NCBI RefSeq assembly: GCF_033958435.1
Contig: NC_134161.1
Span: forward strand, 10,292,001-10,356,000
Direction: 5' to 3'
Source: Carettochelys insculpta
Lineage: Eukaryota; Chordata; Testudines; Carettochelyidae
DNA length: 64,000 bases
The position numbers and the translations under genes were made by a program. Each line of letters opens with the position of its first letter. Positions within the stretch are counted from its first letter, which is position 1. The notes below the pieces were generated by a model. It was not told where the DNA came from, searched no databases, and saw only the letters and a list, made by a program, of their open reading frames with translations. Of the stretch, positions 22,901 to 35,097 are shown piece by piece.

Positions 22901-25039
22901 ACATGCACCCCCTCAGCATCGAGAATACACAACTGGGTTTGTTTTATTTTTATTTTATTTAAGCTGGACAAAATTAATTAACTGAACCTCACTCTGGGAT
23001 CAATAAAGCAGCTCAGAGATGCTTAGAAATCATGTTACTTTCAGACCCTGTTAGTTTTTTATTATTCCCATTTCCCCAGGTGGATTTTCAAATATGATCT
23101 ATGGGTGAATGCGATGCCAGCTGTAACCCTGACAACAGTGACCCGGATGGTAATCAACCAAATGAACTAATTGAATAATGTTGGGTTAGAAGCCAGCCGT
23201 TTGCAGAGCTCTGCTAGACCCTGCAGTAACTCAGCAACAATTTAAAGACTCCAAGTGAACAATGAATTCCCCAATCCTATCCCACACCTCGGAACGCTAA
23301 GAGTCTTAGATGGAGACAAGACAGCACCTGTACTGGGGTGCTGAGGTCTAGAATCAGAGATAATAGATGAGAGGACTGGGTTAGGAAGGAGAATGTGGAG
23401 GGCTGAGCTATGCTGGAGTATGGGCAAGACTGCGTCCCACGCTGAATTTAGGAGACTTGTTTTAGTGGAGAGAGGGAACAGCTGGTTCTGGCTGGGTGGA
23501 CGGGAGGGCAAATCCTTGTGGAGAGTGCAAAGAGTGAGTCCCAGCAGTCAAGGTGGGAAGCCGGACTCAGCACTGGGCTCAAGGGGCCAAGCTCAGTGCG
23601 GAAACTGAGACGTGGTGAAGATGTTAGACTAGTGCCTGGGCCTGTGCTTCCTGGAGCTTCGAATAGGGCCCTTACAGTGCCAGAGCATCAGTGGAAGGAA
23701 GCAGAAGGGAAAGTTGCTGGGAAGGGAGGACAGAGTTGCCCATACATTGTCATTAATTTTGGGGACCTCCCTGGCAGCATCAGCCAGGAGAGATGTATTC
23801 AGAAAGGAATAGCAATGGCTGGTTACGTCACCAGGCAGAGAAAGCTCCAGCTAGCTGATTTATGGGATGAGTAAATAATTCAGCCTACCCCTGCCTCACT
23901 GTATTAACTCTGCCTCTGACACTGGGGCTGAGATGTGTCAGGATGGATTGGCTCAGGACAGCTGCCAGACAAGTTCCTTCCCCTCGCAGTGCTCGAGGGG
24001 ATGTATGCTGAGACCAGAGAAGTGGGTAGGGGAGGAATAGGCTGCGAAAGCAGCTGTTGGGAGTGATGAAAGGATTTTCATACAATGAAATTTCAGGAGA
24101 TGCAGCCACATAGTGTCCCCATTCTAGCAGTCCAAGTTTCACCTATTCCATCCTTCAGTGGATCTTCCCTTAGTTTCTCCCTGACCTGACCTTAGTTTCT
24201 CCCTGACCTGCTTCTCATGGAACTTGAAAACCTCCCTTCCCTCTTTCTTTGTGAAGTCAGTCTTCCTCACGGGCAATAGCCAGGCAGGTGAACAGGCTGA
24301 GAGTGTGGGAGTGGGGTGGAAGAAAGTTGGCCACTCTGCACCTCAGTCTTCATTGTTTGCCATCTTATGTTGTCATTTATGCCAGTGCAAGGCAGATGTA
24401 TAACACCCTGGTCTCCACTACTAGCACTTGGCGCTCACTATGCACAGGTGGTGTCGGACAACGTAGAAACAGGCCCTGCCACTTGGGCTGTGCAACAGAG
24501 GTATTCATAGACATCTTTGGCTTTGCTTGAGCTGGTGGGTCTGAGGTAGCATTAGGATCAGTGGTATTTCTGTCTTGGCTAAGTCTCAGCTGACAGCCTC
24601 ATGGAGTGGGCTACATGAGCTGAGCCTTTAGAGCTCAACTGTGGTTGAAAAATTGAAGCTGGAAAAAGAGTCCAACAACATCTGTACTTACTCCTGCCCA
24701 GAGTTATCTGGATTGGATGAACTCTGCAAGTCAAAAGATTATTTGATTTGGGGGGTTCCCCCTCTATCCTCCTGCCCTGAGAACTTCGGGACAAGAAACT
24801 CAAGCTGGGGTCTTATTGCCCCCGTGGTCAGAGAGACCCTGCATTTAGATCTCACCTGGCAGTTGAGCTGATGATGGTGGATAAGGCAGAACAAAATGCA
24901 GCTTACGCTCTCACAGCTGTGTCAGCTGTGTGGGAGTAATCAGAGCAAAAACTTGTTTTTATCAGGGAAGAAGGAATCGTTATTGCACAGGCATTTCTCT
25001 AACTTCCCAAAACACTCTGTGAAGGTTAGGCTTCCTGCT
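22901..25039. other. Unique non-coding sequence
   Basis: No gene was recognised. A tandem duplication of a 22-bp unit beginning CCTTAGTTTCTCCCTGACCT covers 24168-24210. The plus frame 23518-23874 and the minus frame 23242-23511 overlap and show no known domain. Confidence 0.45.
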
Positions 25040-25262
25040 GAGTAGGGCAGAGATCTGAAGTTCTACTCCTCACTCTGCCACTGATTTACCTTGTGACCTT
25101 GGCTAAGTCAATTCCCTTTCATTTTCAGCCTCAGATTTGTACAGTGGTACAATGCCTACCTTATTAATGGCAATGGTAATTACATACCTTATTAATGGGA
25201 GGATGGGTGTTTAAATAATGAAGTCATGTTTGTAAAATACTATGGGCTTAGTAGATGGAAGG
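25040..25262 (+). repeat. MIR SINE, plus orientation
   Basis: TTCTACTCCTCACTCTGCCA, CTGATTTACCTTGTGACCTT, GGCTAAGTCAATTCCCTTTC, AGTGGTACAATGCCTACCTT and TTGTAAAATACTATGG follow the MIR consensus closely. The word ACCTTATTAATGG occurs twice about 37 bp apart (25158-25170 and 25187-25199), suggesting a small internal duplication. Confidence 0.8.
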
Positions 25263-26950
25263 AGCAAAATATCATTTATTTATTCTTCTAGAGAGGTGAT
25301 GCTGGCTTCAAATCTATGCCGACATTTTTTTCTACTCATTTCCCATCTTCAGAAAATCCAGATGCTGTTCCACGTACTATAAAACTGGAGACCATTCCAC
25401 CTTTCATTATGCTATGCCTTTGACTATTTATGTTTTTTGACAGCAGCCCCTCACTAATTTATTTTCTCATTGGGCAAAAGAAGATCCAAGTTCTTTTTAG
25501 TGACAGAGCAAACAGAGGCATTGTAAGTACAGCGTGGCTTTGGCTGCCCCGTGCAAAGAATGAGTGTTTGTTAGTATCTCACTTCACAGTTGCATTACTT
25601 CTGCCTGGCAGAGCAATAGGCCACTGGGCTAAACAGGATTCCAGGTTGCGATGATCAGCAAGGAGGATCTAAAATTAGCTCAGCTGTACGAAGCAATTTG
25701 TAAACCAGGAAAATCCTTGCAGGGACTGATAATCATCTAGGAACCGTTCATGGATAAACAAACAGCCAAGAGTAGTGCAAAGTAAATGTCAATGACAAGG
25801 CTTATGTCAATTCAACCCTAGGGCATCCATCATTTCATCCATAATAGTTCCCACAGATGCACACCTTCTGCGGTGTCCCTTCCTCTTCAGTGGTATAGAA
25901 ACTTGAAGTTTGGGCCAAGGGACTGCTTAGCTGTTGAAGCCCAAAGAGTTTTCAGTGTGGTTTGGACTACAGGGAATGGTTGTGAGTCACTGAAAAAGAC
26001 ATGATCTCTTGCTTCTATAACATTAGTCCTGTTAGTGCAATAGTCAAAATTGCTCATTTTTATGCATACACTGTCCTGGTGCAACAGCACCTTTACCAGA
26101 CTTATTCATGTGTGGAGATCTCACTGGTGTGAGGAGGTTTCTCTCAAAGCTGCATTCAGAGATTCTTCTCCCAGAATATATATATATATGTCTGTGTGTG
26201 TTTAGAGTAGTGGGAGTGATGGCACTTGTGTACTTTTGCCAAGGTAGTCTGGGTGGCATTTGACATTTCAAAAAGCTGCAAAAAGTCAAATAGTAAACAA
26301 GCTTCATTAACTTCAGCAAAGGGCAACACGCTTAGCTAACAGCTTCTCCTCCTTTCTCTAACTTGCTGCTTTTTCCCCTTATTGTCTAAGGGATTCATGA
26401 TCATTAATGGATTCACAAATTCCATTGCAAGCGGAGCTCTGAAATATTTCAAGAATGGCTCATTGGTAGCACCCTCCCATTGGGTGGGCTGAGTCTTCAC
26501 CTATTTCTTTCTTGTCCCCTGCTCCCCATTTTCTCTGTGACTTTCTTTCTTGCTCTCTTCTTCTGCCTTCCCTCTTCCTCCCTCATGTTCTCCCTCAGCA
26601 GCTCACTCCAACAGATGCCTCATTTCCTCCCCTGCCCATAGCGTTTTGCATGATTGTTCTCCTGGCTGTTGGGATGTCAGAGATTTGGGGTGGAAAATTC
26701 AAATGAATTGAACCATAAACCAGCTGTTTCCCGTTTGTGTCTTTTTCCTTCTAGCATGAGATAATTTGTACAGACACTAGACAAATTAAAAGGGACAAAA
26801 TATCAGTGCCATGAAGACTCCTCTATGGCACACGCCCCTCATGTTTTCTCCTTCATAACAAAGGACTTCAGAATCTTGTCCTGTGGCCCCAGTTCAACTG
26901 AAACTAAGCCCCTTCCCAGGGCATATTCAGGGAGGGCTGTCAGTGAGAGT
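25263..26950. other. Non-coding; TA and pyrimidine tracts
   Basis: Unique sequence with an ATATATATATAT run followed by GTGTGTG at about 26177-26200 and a pyrimidine-rich tract at about 26520-26600. No gene was found. Confidence 0.4.
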
Positions 26951-27460
26951 TCATAGAATGATAAAACACTAGAACGTGGACGGGACCTTGAGATGTCGTC
27001 AAATCCAGGACCCTGCACTCATAGCAGGACCAAGCACAATCTAGATCATCCCCAACAGATGCCTATCTAGCCTGCTCTTAAATATCTCTAATGATGGAGA
27101 TTCCACAACCTCCCTAGGCAATTTATTCTGGTGCTTACCCACCCTGACAGTAAGGAAGTTTTTCCTAATGTCCAACCTAAACCTCCCCTGCTGTAATTTA
27201 AGACCACTGCTTCTTGTCCTATCATCAGGGGTTAAGGAGAATATGTTTTCTCCCTTCTAAGTACTTGAAAGCTGCTATCAGGTGCCTTCTCAGTCTTCTC
27301 TTTTCCAAATTTCAGTCTTCCCTCAGAAGTCATATTTTTAGCCCTTTAATAATTTTTATTGCTCTTCTCTGGACCCTCTCCAGTTTCTCCACATCTTTGT
27401 TGAAATGTGGTACCCGGACCTGGACATAATACTCTAACTGAGGCCTAATCAGTGCAAAGT
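26951..27460 (-). mobile_element. CR1 LINE 3' end
   Basis: The 3' terminus appears as TCATAGAATGATAAAACACT followed by GACGGGACCTTGAGATGTCG. Further in are CTTCTTGTCCTATCATCAGG and CCCTCTCCAGTTTCTCCACA, the complement of late ORF2. Stops and indels break the frame. It is longer at its 5' side than the copy at 10231. No reverse-transcriptase active-site region remains. Confidence 0.85.
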
Positions 27461-28868
27461 GGAGCAGAAGAATTTCTTCTCCAAACTGGTTTCCTTTTCA
27501 GTGGAGTTCATCTGAGAGTACAATAGTTCATGGAGGCATCTGACAATCAAGGATATGGACAACACTTAAAGATATCATTTGCAGATGTACCCAAGAACTT
27601 CTGCAGATTTTTCTGTTGCAACTAGCCTTATATCTTTGCACCAGATTTTGGACAAAGTGGGCAAGTGATGTGTCTATAGAAAGCTAATGATTTGCTCATT
27701 TTGTCTATACTGGTTATATGCATGTAAGATTTTTGTATCTCAAAGTATGTGTTAGCTAAGGACTTGTATTTCAAATTTTTGTGGCAGATTTCAGCTGGAG
27801 ATTTGGTTAACCTATTGTGAAAGGGTTGCTAGTCAAGTGAATAGGAATATTTGATGGACAATGGGCCTTAACAGGTGCCAGTCCACATCTCAGGAAATTT
27901 GCTGTGAATGTTCAGACCTGCATGTAAGCAATAGCTACCTAAAAAAGTACTCAGTCTTGAATGGACAGATGACTTGCTCATATGACAAACTCCATCTTGG
28001 GCTTACAGAAAGAGAACAATGCAATTCTCTCCATATGGACAAGGGTACAAAGAGGCACCTGGCATTCCTTCATCTTTGTCTTTATTCTCACTCATCACTT
28101 CAAGAACACCTTTGCTTTGAACTGTGCCTAGAAGGACTGATGACCCATCCAAACAAAGTATGTATTCCAGAGATTTTTAAGATAGCAGTTTATTATATTT
28201 CTTTGAAAAGGCTTCACCAAGAGCTCTGCAATTGGTGTATGTAGTTTGATTGCTTTAACAATTTTTGCTCTCGACCTTTCCTTTCTTTCTTTTTATGGAA
28301 AAACCTTTAGATTTTAGAACAGGCACAGCATGTTCCTTTGCACAAGATCTGAGATAAAAATTGATCTGGGAATGTGGCTGGTCCTTTGGGATTAGAATAA
28401 CTTGTTTGGATTTGGTGAAATTGGTTTTCATCACCTCTCATCTGTATAAGGAGGGATTCTGGTTGTGACCCAGGAGAGGCTGAAGTGTCTGAGGGAATTG
28501 CTGGCGTGACTTCTTGCTATCTAATATAGCAAACAGAAGTAGTCTTTGTGACTGGTTTAGTGTGCCTGAGAGTGGAGGACTGGGCTGTAAGTAGGCCTGT
28601 CTCTAAGCAGTTTGTCCTGATTTGACCGTCTCAGAGGTGCTCCCAGAAACCTCCAATATTACGTACAAAATCCCAAATGTGCCAAGGAGAACCTGGCTAG
28701 TGCTGCAATTACATACGCGGATGGTCCAACATGGTACTAGCAGGTGCTGTGCTGTTTGGCATAAGAAAAGACCCACACACTTACACGCAGGCTATGAATT
28801 ATTTCCAAAGTGAGGTTTACAGTTTAATGCTATTTATCAAATAGTCTTTTCTGTGTACTCTTGCTCAC
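27461..28868. other. Unique non-coding sequence
   Basis: A 127-codon plus frame at 27861-28244 shows no recognisable domain and lacks a clear splice or start context. Nothing else was identified. Confidence 0.4.
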
Positions 28869-28871
28869 AGA

Positions 28872-29202
28872 GGCTGTGGCCACACTTGGCCACAACTTCA
28901 AAATGGCCATGCAAATGGCCATTTCGAAGATTATTAATGAGGCACTGAACTGAGTATTTGAATAATTGAATCCACTGAGAGGAATAAGGGGATTTCTAAA
29001 GGAGCAGGGTCCTTTCCAAAAGGACCCCCGTGTAGCCGTGCTCAGCCATGCGATTTCGAAAGCGGCACTTTCAAAGTGCCGCAGCCGGAGGCGTCCTCAT
29101 GATAATGAGGTTCTGAATATTCAATTCAGCGCCTCATTAGTAATCTTTGAAATGGCCATTTGCATGGCCATTTCGAAGTTTTGGCCAAGTGTGGCCACAG
29201 CC
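28872..29202. mobile_element. Harbinger-type palindromic MITE, 331 bp
   Basis: The ends GGCTGTGGCCACACTTGGCC and GGCCAAGTGTGGCCACAGCC are exact inverse complements, bounded by AGA at 28869-28871 and 29203-29205. The next block, AAATGGCCATGCAAATGGCC, is shared in sequence and position with the element at 56916-57351, so the two belong to one family. Arms pair through most of their length. No coding capacity. Confidence 0.85.
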
Positions 29203-29279
29203 AGAAGGTTCTGACTCACCTGTGGAACTTGGTGACAATTGATCAGATGGATCAGTTTCTGTCTTGCTAATGAACTCTG

Positions 29280-29668
29280 GGAAATTTAAAATTGAAAAGA
29301 CACCACTTGTTCCTATAATGTGCAATTAAGCCATGGAACTCATTGCCACAAAAAACAGTGAAGCCAAGCACTTAACAAGATTAAAAAAGAGATTAAATAA
29401 TTATAGAGAGATCAAGAATATTTATTGTTACCATAATTAATGACAATTGCAGTTTTGGAAGAGTTACAAAACCTTGTGGTTCAGGATTTAAGCCAATCTC
29501 TGTTAGAGACGTAATGTGGAGGACAGATTACCTCTCGTCATCCTATTGGGCGGTTCTTGCCTCTGAAGCATCTGGCACTGGCCACTCACAGATGGGATAC
29601 TGGCCTCGGTAGAGCTTGGGTCTGATCCAGTCTAGCAATTCTTGTGTCCCTGTTCTATGGCCAATGGA
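29280..29668 (+). mobile_element. L3/CR1-type LINE 3' end
   Basis: GCAATTAAGCCATGGAACTC, AGTGAAGCCAAGCACTTAAC, AGATGGGATACTGGCCTCGG and GTCTGATCCAGTCTAGCAAT follow the known 3' end of L3-like CR1 elements (GGATACTGGGCTAGATGGACC...TCTGACCCAGTATGGCAATTC). The final residues of ORF2 and the 3' untranslated region remain. No intact frame. Confidence 0.75.
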
Positions 29669-30799
29669 AGCACAGAAACACCAAAAATGCGGACAAAGCA
29701 TTTCCAGTTTTATTCAATACTGACTTTGCACAGGTGTATGTAAGGTTCATGGCAGAGAAGACTCCTGCCCAAGAAACTGACATTTTATTATCTCCTTGGC
29801 CTGTGTAGATTTCCTCTGTTCAATTCAATAGCACACTCATGACTGTGCCATCCATGGCCATGGTGCGTGCAGCACCCACAGCCATGTCACCACAGCAAGC
29901 CCTGAGATTATGGAGATCTGAGAAATTCTCCCATTGATTTGAGACTAAGTCCTGTATATTGAAGTAGTCAGGCCTCATCTCCTGTCACTGCTTGACAAGT
30001 TCCCTGGTCCACCAGACTGAAAAGCACTCCCTTCTCTAGCCTCTACAGGCCATTCTTCACAGTTAATAGCTTTGCTAACTTCATTACCAAAGGGATAGTT
30101 CTCTCTGTGCTTCACAATCACCATGGAGACCCCCGATGTGTCTATGTACCCAGCACACCTCTTGGCCTTGCATTAATCCTTTTGCGATGTACCACAAAAT
30201 CAGGTTTAGCTTGGAGGACTGATCAAATAAATATGAAAACTGCTCCCAGAGGAGGTAAATATTCGCCAGACATGCAGAAAGAAAAGCAATAATATACCAT
30301 GTAAGCTACTGGCTTTTATTAGCTCTGCTCCCTTTTCTCCACTTGAAAAGTATTGTTACGTTGTTATATTAATCTTTACTCTGAAGCAAATTAAAGCAGG
30401 GATATTTGTCAGATTATTATTAAGGACAACTGTTTAGTTAGGGCAGCCTTTGAATCAGTTTGAGAGAGAGCCATATAAAAATTCTGTTCATCCACTTTGT
30501 TCTCTTGCACCCCACTCCCTCCCCTTCCTCCCTCAACTGTGTTGATTACAAGAGGAGAAAGGTGTAGTGAGTACAGGTGCACCTGAAGCCTCTATCACTC
30601 CTTATTGCATTACAGTGCCTCCTTTCACATAAAGTGTCAGTTCTTCCCATCAATGCGAGCCTGGGATAGTAATGTGTATTTTGGGATTTTTAATGTTCTT
30701 CCTTTCAAGATCTCCTTCTCTTCCCTCAGAAAAAAATCTTTAAAATGATAATGAACAACTATTAATTATCATTAGCAATTTGCCATTCCAGACCAGATT
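29669..30799. other. Unique non-coding sequence
   Basis: Nothing recognised. The plus frame 30107-30292 has no domain. Confidence 0.4.
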
Positions 30800-30910
30800 T
30801 ACATCTGAGGATCTCCACATGGTTTTACAAATGCTAATGGATCAAGTCTACCTTCTGAGGTAGATTTAGATTCATTTTACAGAGTTAAGCCTGTTAGCCA
30901 TGTGAGAAAG
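30800..30910 (-). repeat. MIR-like/CORE-SINE relic
   Basis: CATCTGAGGATCTCCACATG, GTTTTACAAATGCTAATGG, CTTCTGAGGTAGATTTAGAT and TTCATTTTACAGAGTTAAGC match the 3' half of a CORE-SINE in reverse complement. Decayed. Confidence 0.45.
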
Positions 30911-31872
30911 GCCGAATGATTCCAGTCTTCAGGCACCATCCACGGGAATTAAAAAAAAAAATAGGCCAAGAAACTAGGACTGAGACTGTCTGTCTATCTC
31001 TCTCTCACACACACATCTCTGCAGCATTTGAGTGCCTACACACTGCTTTCTCTGCATTTCTATAGCCTCTTATCCAGAGAGCTAGCAGTGAATTACTCAT
31101 GTCTGGGTTCTCCACTCCTGAGACATATTGACTCTGAGATTCCAAGTTTGTTTGTTACGTGATCAGACTAAACTTCATAGGGGCTGCTCATGGTCTCACA
31201 ACAAGTGGTTTAATGAACTCGCTTTCTGAGCTGTGAAGGCCAGCACTGAGATCTGCGTGTCACAAGCAAAATGCAGCCTGTAGATTTGGTTCAACATACC
31301 TCGGGGGGTAGGGGGGTAGATGACAGTCAGCCTTAGATCACACAGCTCCACCAAACCACAGAGTGAGAAGCAATTTTATGTTCACTAATGAGGAGTGAAG
31401 CCATACTGAAAAGAAGAAAAATTCCTTCTTCTTCTCAGTACTCCTCCTGCCTCTAAACCATCACCGATCTTTGGAACCACACTTGAACCAACCTTTTCTG
31501 AGGGCATGGAATGGTTGAATTCCCTGTTTTCATCCTAGCACAGACCCATATACTTCTACGGCCAGATTCCCCGGTACATATTGGTGCTTGGTGCCTCAGC
31601 ACTTAGGCAAAGTGGCTGCAGACCCTGGATATCTGGTCATTGAAGCAGAGCTTAAGGCAACACTTAGTAACCTCAGGGTACAAAGCAGTCAGAACAAACC
31701 TGCAAAGATGGCCCCATGATTCCAACCAGTCATTTCTAGATCAGTTTTTCATACTCAAGAGGTTTTTGCTATTTAGAAAAGCATGTGAATGTTTGGGATA
31801 GTCTCATAAACTCAGGCTCTGAGCCTTTGTCCTTTACCCTCAATGAGAAGTATTTACGTATAAGTATGCAAT
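30911..31872. other. Non-coding; simple repeats
   Basis: An A-run at about 30951-30961, a CTATCTCTCTCTCACACACA tract at about 30992-31014, and a G-rich tract GGGGGGTAGGGGGGTAG at about 31302-31318. No gene was found. Confidence 0.4.
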
Positions 31873-31880
31873 AGCTACAT

Positions 31881-32666
31881 CAGTGGTAAGCACCCTGCTG
31901 CCTGTGGGCCACATGTGGCCCACTGGGGTTCTAGGTATAGCCCATAAGATGTTTTATTTACCATTGCCCGTGTGCAGGGTTGCCAGATTCTGCTGGTTTT
32001 CATTCATGTACCCTGTGTCTACATGAGCCCCTTCCTTTTGGAAGGGGCATGTTGATGAGCGGGGTCAAAAGATGCTAATGAGGTTCTGCAATATGTAGTG
32101 CCTCATTGGCATAATGGTGGCCGCAGTGATTCGAAAGTGCGGCTTTTCAAATCGCGCGCCACTCGTGGAGACGGGACCTTCCAAAAGGTATCTGGTGTTA
32201 GAAAGAAGGGGTTTTCGAAAACTGGGGAGTCCTTTCAGAAGGTCCCGTCTCCACGATTCAAAAAGCCACACTTTCGAATTGCCACAGCCACCATTATGCT
32301 AGTGAGGTGCTGTATATTCATTACAGCGCCTCATTAGCATCTTTTGAACCCACTCATTAACATGACCCTTCCGAAAGGAAGGGGCTCGTGTAGACCCAGC
32401 CATAGCGCTTTTCCTACTGGCATCACTAAAGCAACTTTCACATAAAGCATGCTGATTACACACAATATTGACTGTGAGAGCCATGTGCTCCTTCTGTATC
32501 CAATGAAAGTGCTGCTGTGGTTCAGTTGGCATACTCTGCAAATTCTAGGTACACAAGAACTGATAGCAGAATGACCCTGTCCTGGGAGACCATCCTGGTA
32601 ACAGCAATCTTGTGCCTGAGTGAGATGAAGAAGGGCCACTCATTTATCCTTGGCTGCCCATCACTG
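31881..32666. mobile_element. hAT-type element interrupted by a Harbinger MITE
   Basis: The left terminus CAGTGGTAAGCACCC and the right terminus GGCTGCCCATCACTG are inverted repeats of hAT type. The 8-bp flanks are AGCTACAT (31873-31880) and ACCTAGAT (32667-32674), identical at six of eight positions, as expected of an old hAT duplication. GGGCCACATGTGGCCCAC is a palindrome near the left end. Removing the MITE at 32011-32401 leaves about 395 bp with no transposase, so it is a non-autonomous copy. Confidence 0.7.
32011..32401. mobile_element. Harbinger-type palindromic MITE nested in hAT element
   Basis: The ends CCCTGTGTCTACATGAGCCC and GGGGCTCGTGTAGACCCAGC-C are inverse complements. Pairing continues through TTCCTTTTGGAAGGGGCATG against CCCTTCCGAAAGGAAGGGG, and through GGAGACGGGACCTTCCAAAA against AGAAGGTCCCGTCTCCACGA. 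Bounding triplets are GTA on the left and ATA on the right, a decayed 3-bp duplication. It is one of the CpG-bearing short elements and lies wholly inside the hAT copy, so it is the younger of the two. Confidence 0.8.
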
Positions 32667-32674
32667 ACCTAGAT

Positions 32675-33980
32675 ATAAGTGTCCAACTACAATCTCACCA
32701 CCAAAAAAGGAACTCAAAGAATAACTTTGCCCTGAAAATTAAAAGGGTTATTTCCAATTACAAAGCAGTCACTTTACACCACTTTGACAGTGTAAAGGGG
32801 TCTTGAAGGGAGTTATATCTATGACAGTTCTCAACCCCCTTCACACTGGTCTGATCAGTGATCTGTTAGAGTGTGAGGATGATTGTCTTCGATAAAACAA
32901 TAACCAGTTATCACTGATAGATCCTCAGATGACTAGTGAGACCAATCTGGGATCCACAGATCTAATAACAGTTGGGGCAGGCTTTTTCCAAGGCAAATCA
33001 GGATTGATGAGGATGAGTCAGTCTCTGGCATGCTCTTTCTTCCTTTCCCCTTCCACTGTTTCCTGTTGTCATTATTGGATCTCAGAATACTGAGACCCCT
33101 TCCAAAAAGTCCTTTTTCCATTTTGGTCAGTTGAATCCCTTCAAACTGCCAGTTTGGTTAAAAGGGGATTTTAACATGAATGAGAATGAGGCCCAAAGTG
33201 GTAGCAGACAATCAGAAACTGCATGGAAATTAGGATGCAGTGTTGAATTTAAAATTCAGTCATCTGCCAGGCTCAGGGCCTGAGGCACTCTCTGACATCT
33301 AATTACAGAGGTGTTACCTGGTTTGATACATCACACCCTTTATGACAGAAGGCCTCCAAACTGTGCTCACAAGCTGGTTCTCAGTCCTGATGTGCTTGAT
33401 GCTATTTAGGAGCTGAACCTGTCGGATGGCTCCTGGTTGCTGGACAAAGCTGTATACAGACAAATACATTGTCCCCAGCTGGTGGTTTGATCATGTTATA
33501 GAACCACAACAGCACAAATCGCCAGGCCCACTCACACACGCAGCTCCAGCAGTCATCTGTCTCTCCTCACAACCTGTCATAATTTTTCATTCTGATTGAA
33601 TCCCAATTCTCTGAGCTCGGGTCAGCCTCAAAATTCAGGGTCTTTCTTCTCTGCTCCTTCCCATTCTCAGCTGTTTGAAACAAAAGGCAGGTCAGAGGAA
33701 TGGGGATGATGAGTTTTAAAGTGATGGAGCTCTGTTTGGCTTTGATTCAACAGCTGCATCAAGCTTTTCTTGCTGAGCTCAGTGGCATATTAGTCATGTC
33801 ATCATAACACGAGATTTTCAAAGGAATCCAAAGGCAATAGGTGCACAAATCCCATTGAATTACTTCTTCCCCTTAGATTTCTTTGAAAATCCTGAGCATC
33901 AGCCAACAGGGCCCCAGTAAGGTTTAGAGCCTTTGAGTACTTTGTTGATTACTAGTGTTGTCACTCATCAAAGGCACTAA
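32675..33980. other. Unique non-coding sequence
   Basis: At 32760-32830 the words CACTTTACACCACTTTGACA and GTGTAAAGGGGTC suggest a fragment of the same old dispersed repeat as at 39495-39730. No gene was found. Confidence 0.35.
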
Positions 33981-34562
33981 TCACTGCTCCAAACATCTTG
34001 CAGTCCAAAAAAGACACACACACACCAGATAAAGAATGGGGTATGCAATGCTGCACCCTAACAAAACAATTGAGGGGAAAATAGACCCACAGGTTGATAG
34101 TTCAAGGGATTTGGTTAAATATATTCCATATCTATTAGAAACAGGGCAGGTAGTGTTGGTTATTACTAAAGTTCCCCAACACTTGCCATTGTAAGATCCT
34201 GTTTTCACTTGCTTATAACATTCCCTCCTAGCTCTTACGAATTCCTGCAATGTGAATGTGCGATCACCACACATCCATTGAGCTTGCTCTAGTCCAAGGC
34301 TACGGAAGCAAAGACAGACAGACTGCCGACACTTTCTGCTCTGGGCTGATGTGGAGCTAGGCTCTGGAACTGGAGGAGGAAGAGATAGAAATGTGACTGG
34401 ACATTTGAGGAAGGAGACTGGGACTGGGAGCCCGGGGAGGGAGGGGAATAGTGGGAGGGGGAAGGGGGACAGGGAACCAATTTGTTGAGGTGTATAATGA
34501 GATTGGACTAGGAGCTGGAAGGTGTATTGAATAAGACAGGGCCCCATGGGAAAAAGTGTCAT
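33981..34562 (-). other. 193-codon open frame, unassigned
   Basis: The longest frame in the window that is not clearly inside a transposon. It has a proline-rich first half, which coincides with a G-rich plus-strand tract (34434-34473), and a cysteine-containing second half ending in a hydrophobic segment. I recognise no family, no signal peptide and no supporting splice sites. Absence of stops is helped by the low-complexity G/C tract. Most likely a chance frame, possibly an unrecognised exon or a degraded element. Confidence 0.15.
34434..34473 (+). other. G-rich tract, possible G-quadruplex
   Basis: Six or more runs of three to five G are closely spaced, including GGGGAGGGAGGGGAATAGTG followed by GGAGGGGGAAGGGGGACAGG. 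The spacing fits the usual G-quadruplex rule. Confidence 0.55.
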
Positions 34563-35097
34563 ATGATCATGAAATGGACTTATTTATCATAATGCTTAAA
34601 AAGGAACTGAATTAAAGTTGAACAGGGAATCTTAATTCTTGCATCTCCTAACTTTTGAATGCTTGACTTTGAAACCTTAATAATATTCCTCTAACCTAGT
34701 TATTTTGGGTATAATATGGCTTATATCAACAAAATCTCCCAAGGAAATTAATACATTTCCAGCTAACAGAGCTTTTCATTCTTTTCCTTTTTCTTAACTT
34801 GCACATTTCCAGTCTTTATCTCAGGGGATTTCTTTGTGGACAAAAAAGCACATTTCTAAAGTGCAGTCTGATCCCCAGGATTCACTGAAGGCGTTTGGGC
34901 CCCTGTAGCCAGCTGAATCATAGCTCTGCAAAGAACAAAAGCGGACAACTGCTGGCAGCAGCTGGCACAGTCCTGCCCTTCAGAAATGGGAAAAGCTTGA
35001 GTGTTGTGTCCTCCCCCTAAACATTCCTCCTCCATCTCCATGCATTATACAGCTTGATCCCCCTCCACAGCACATTACATTTCCTCTCACCTGCTGT
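34563..35097. other. Unique non-coding sequence
   Basis: Nothing recognised. Confidence 0.4.
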
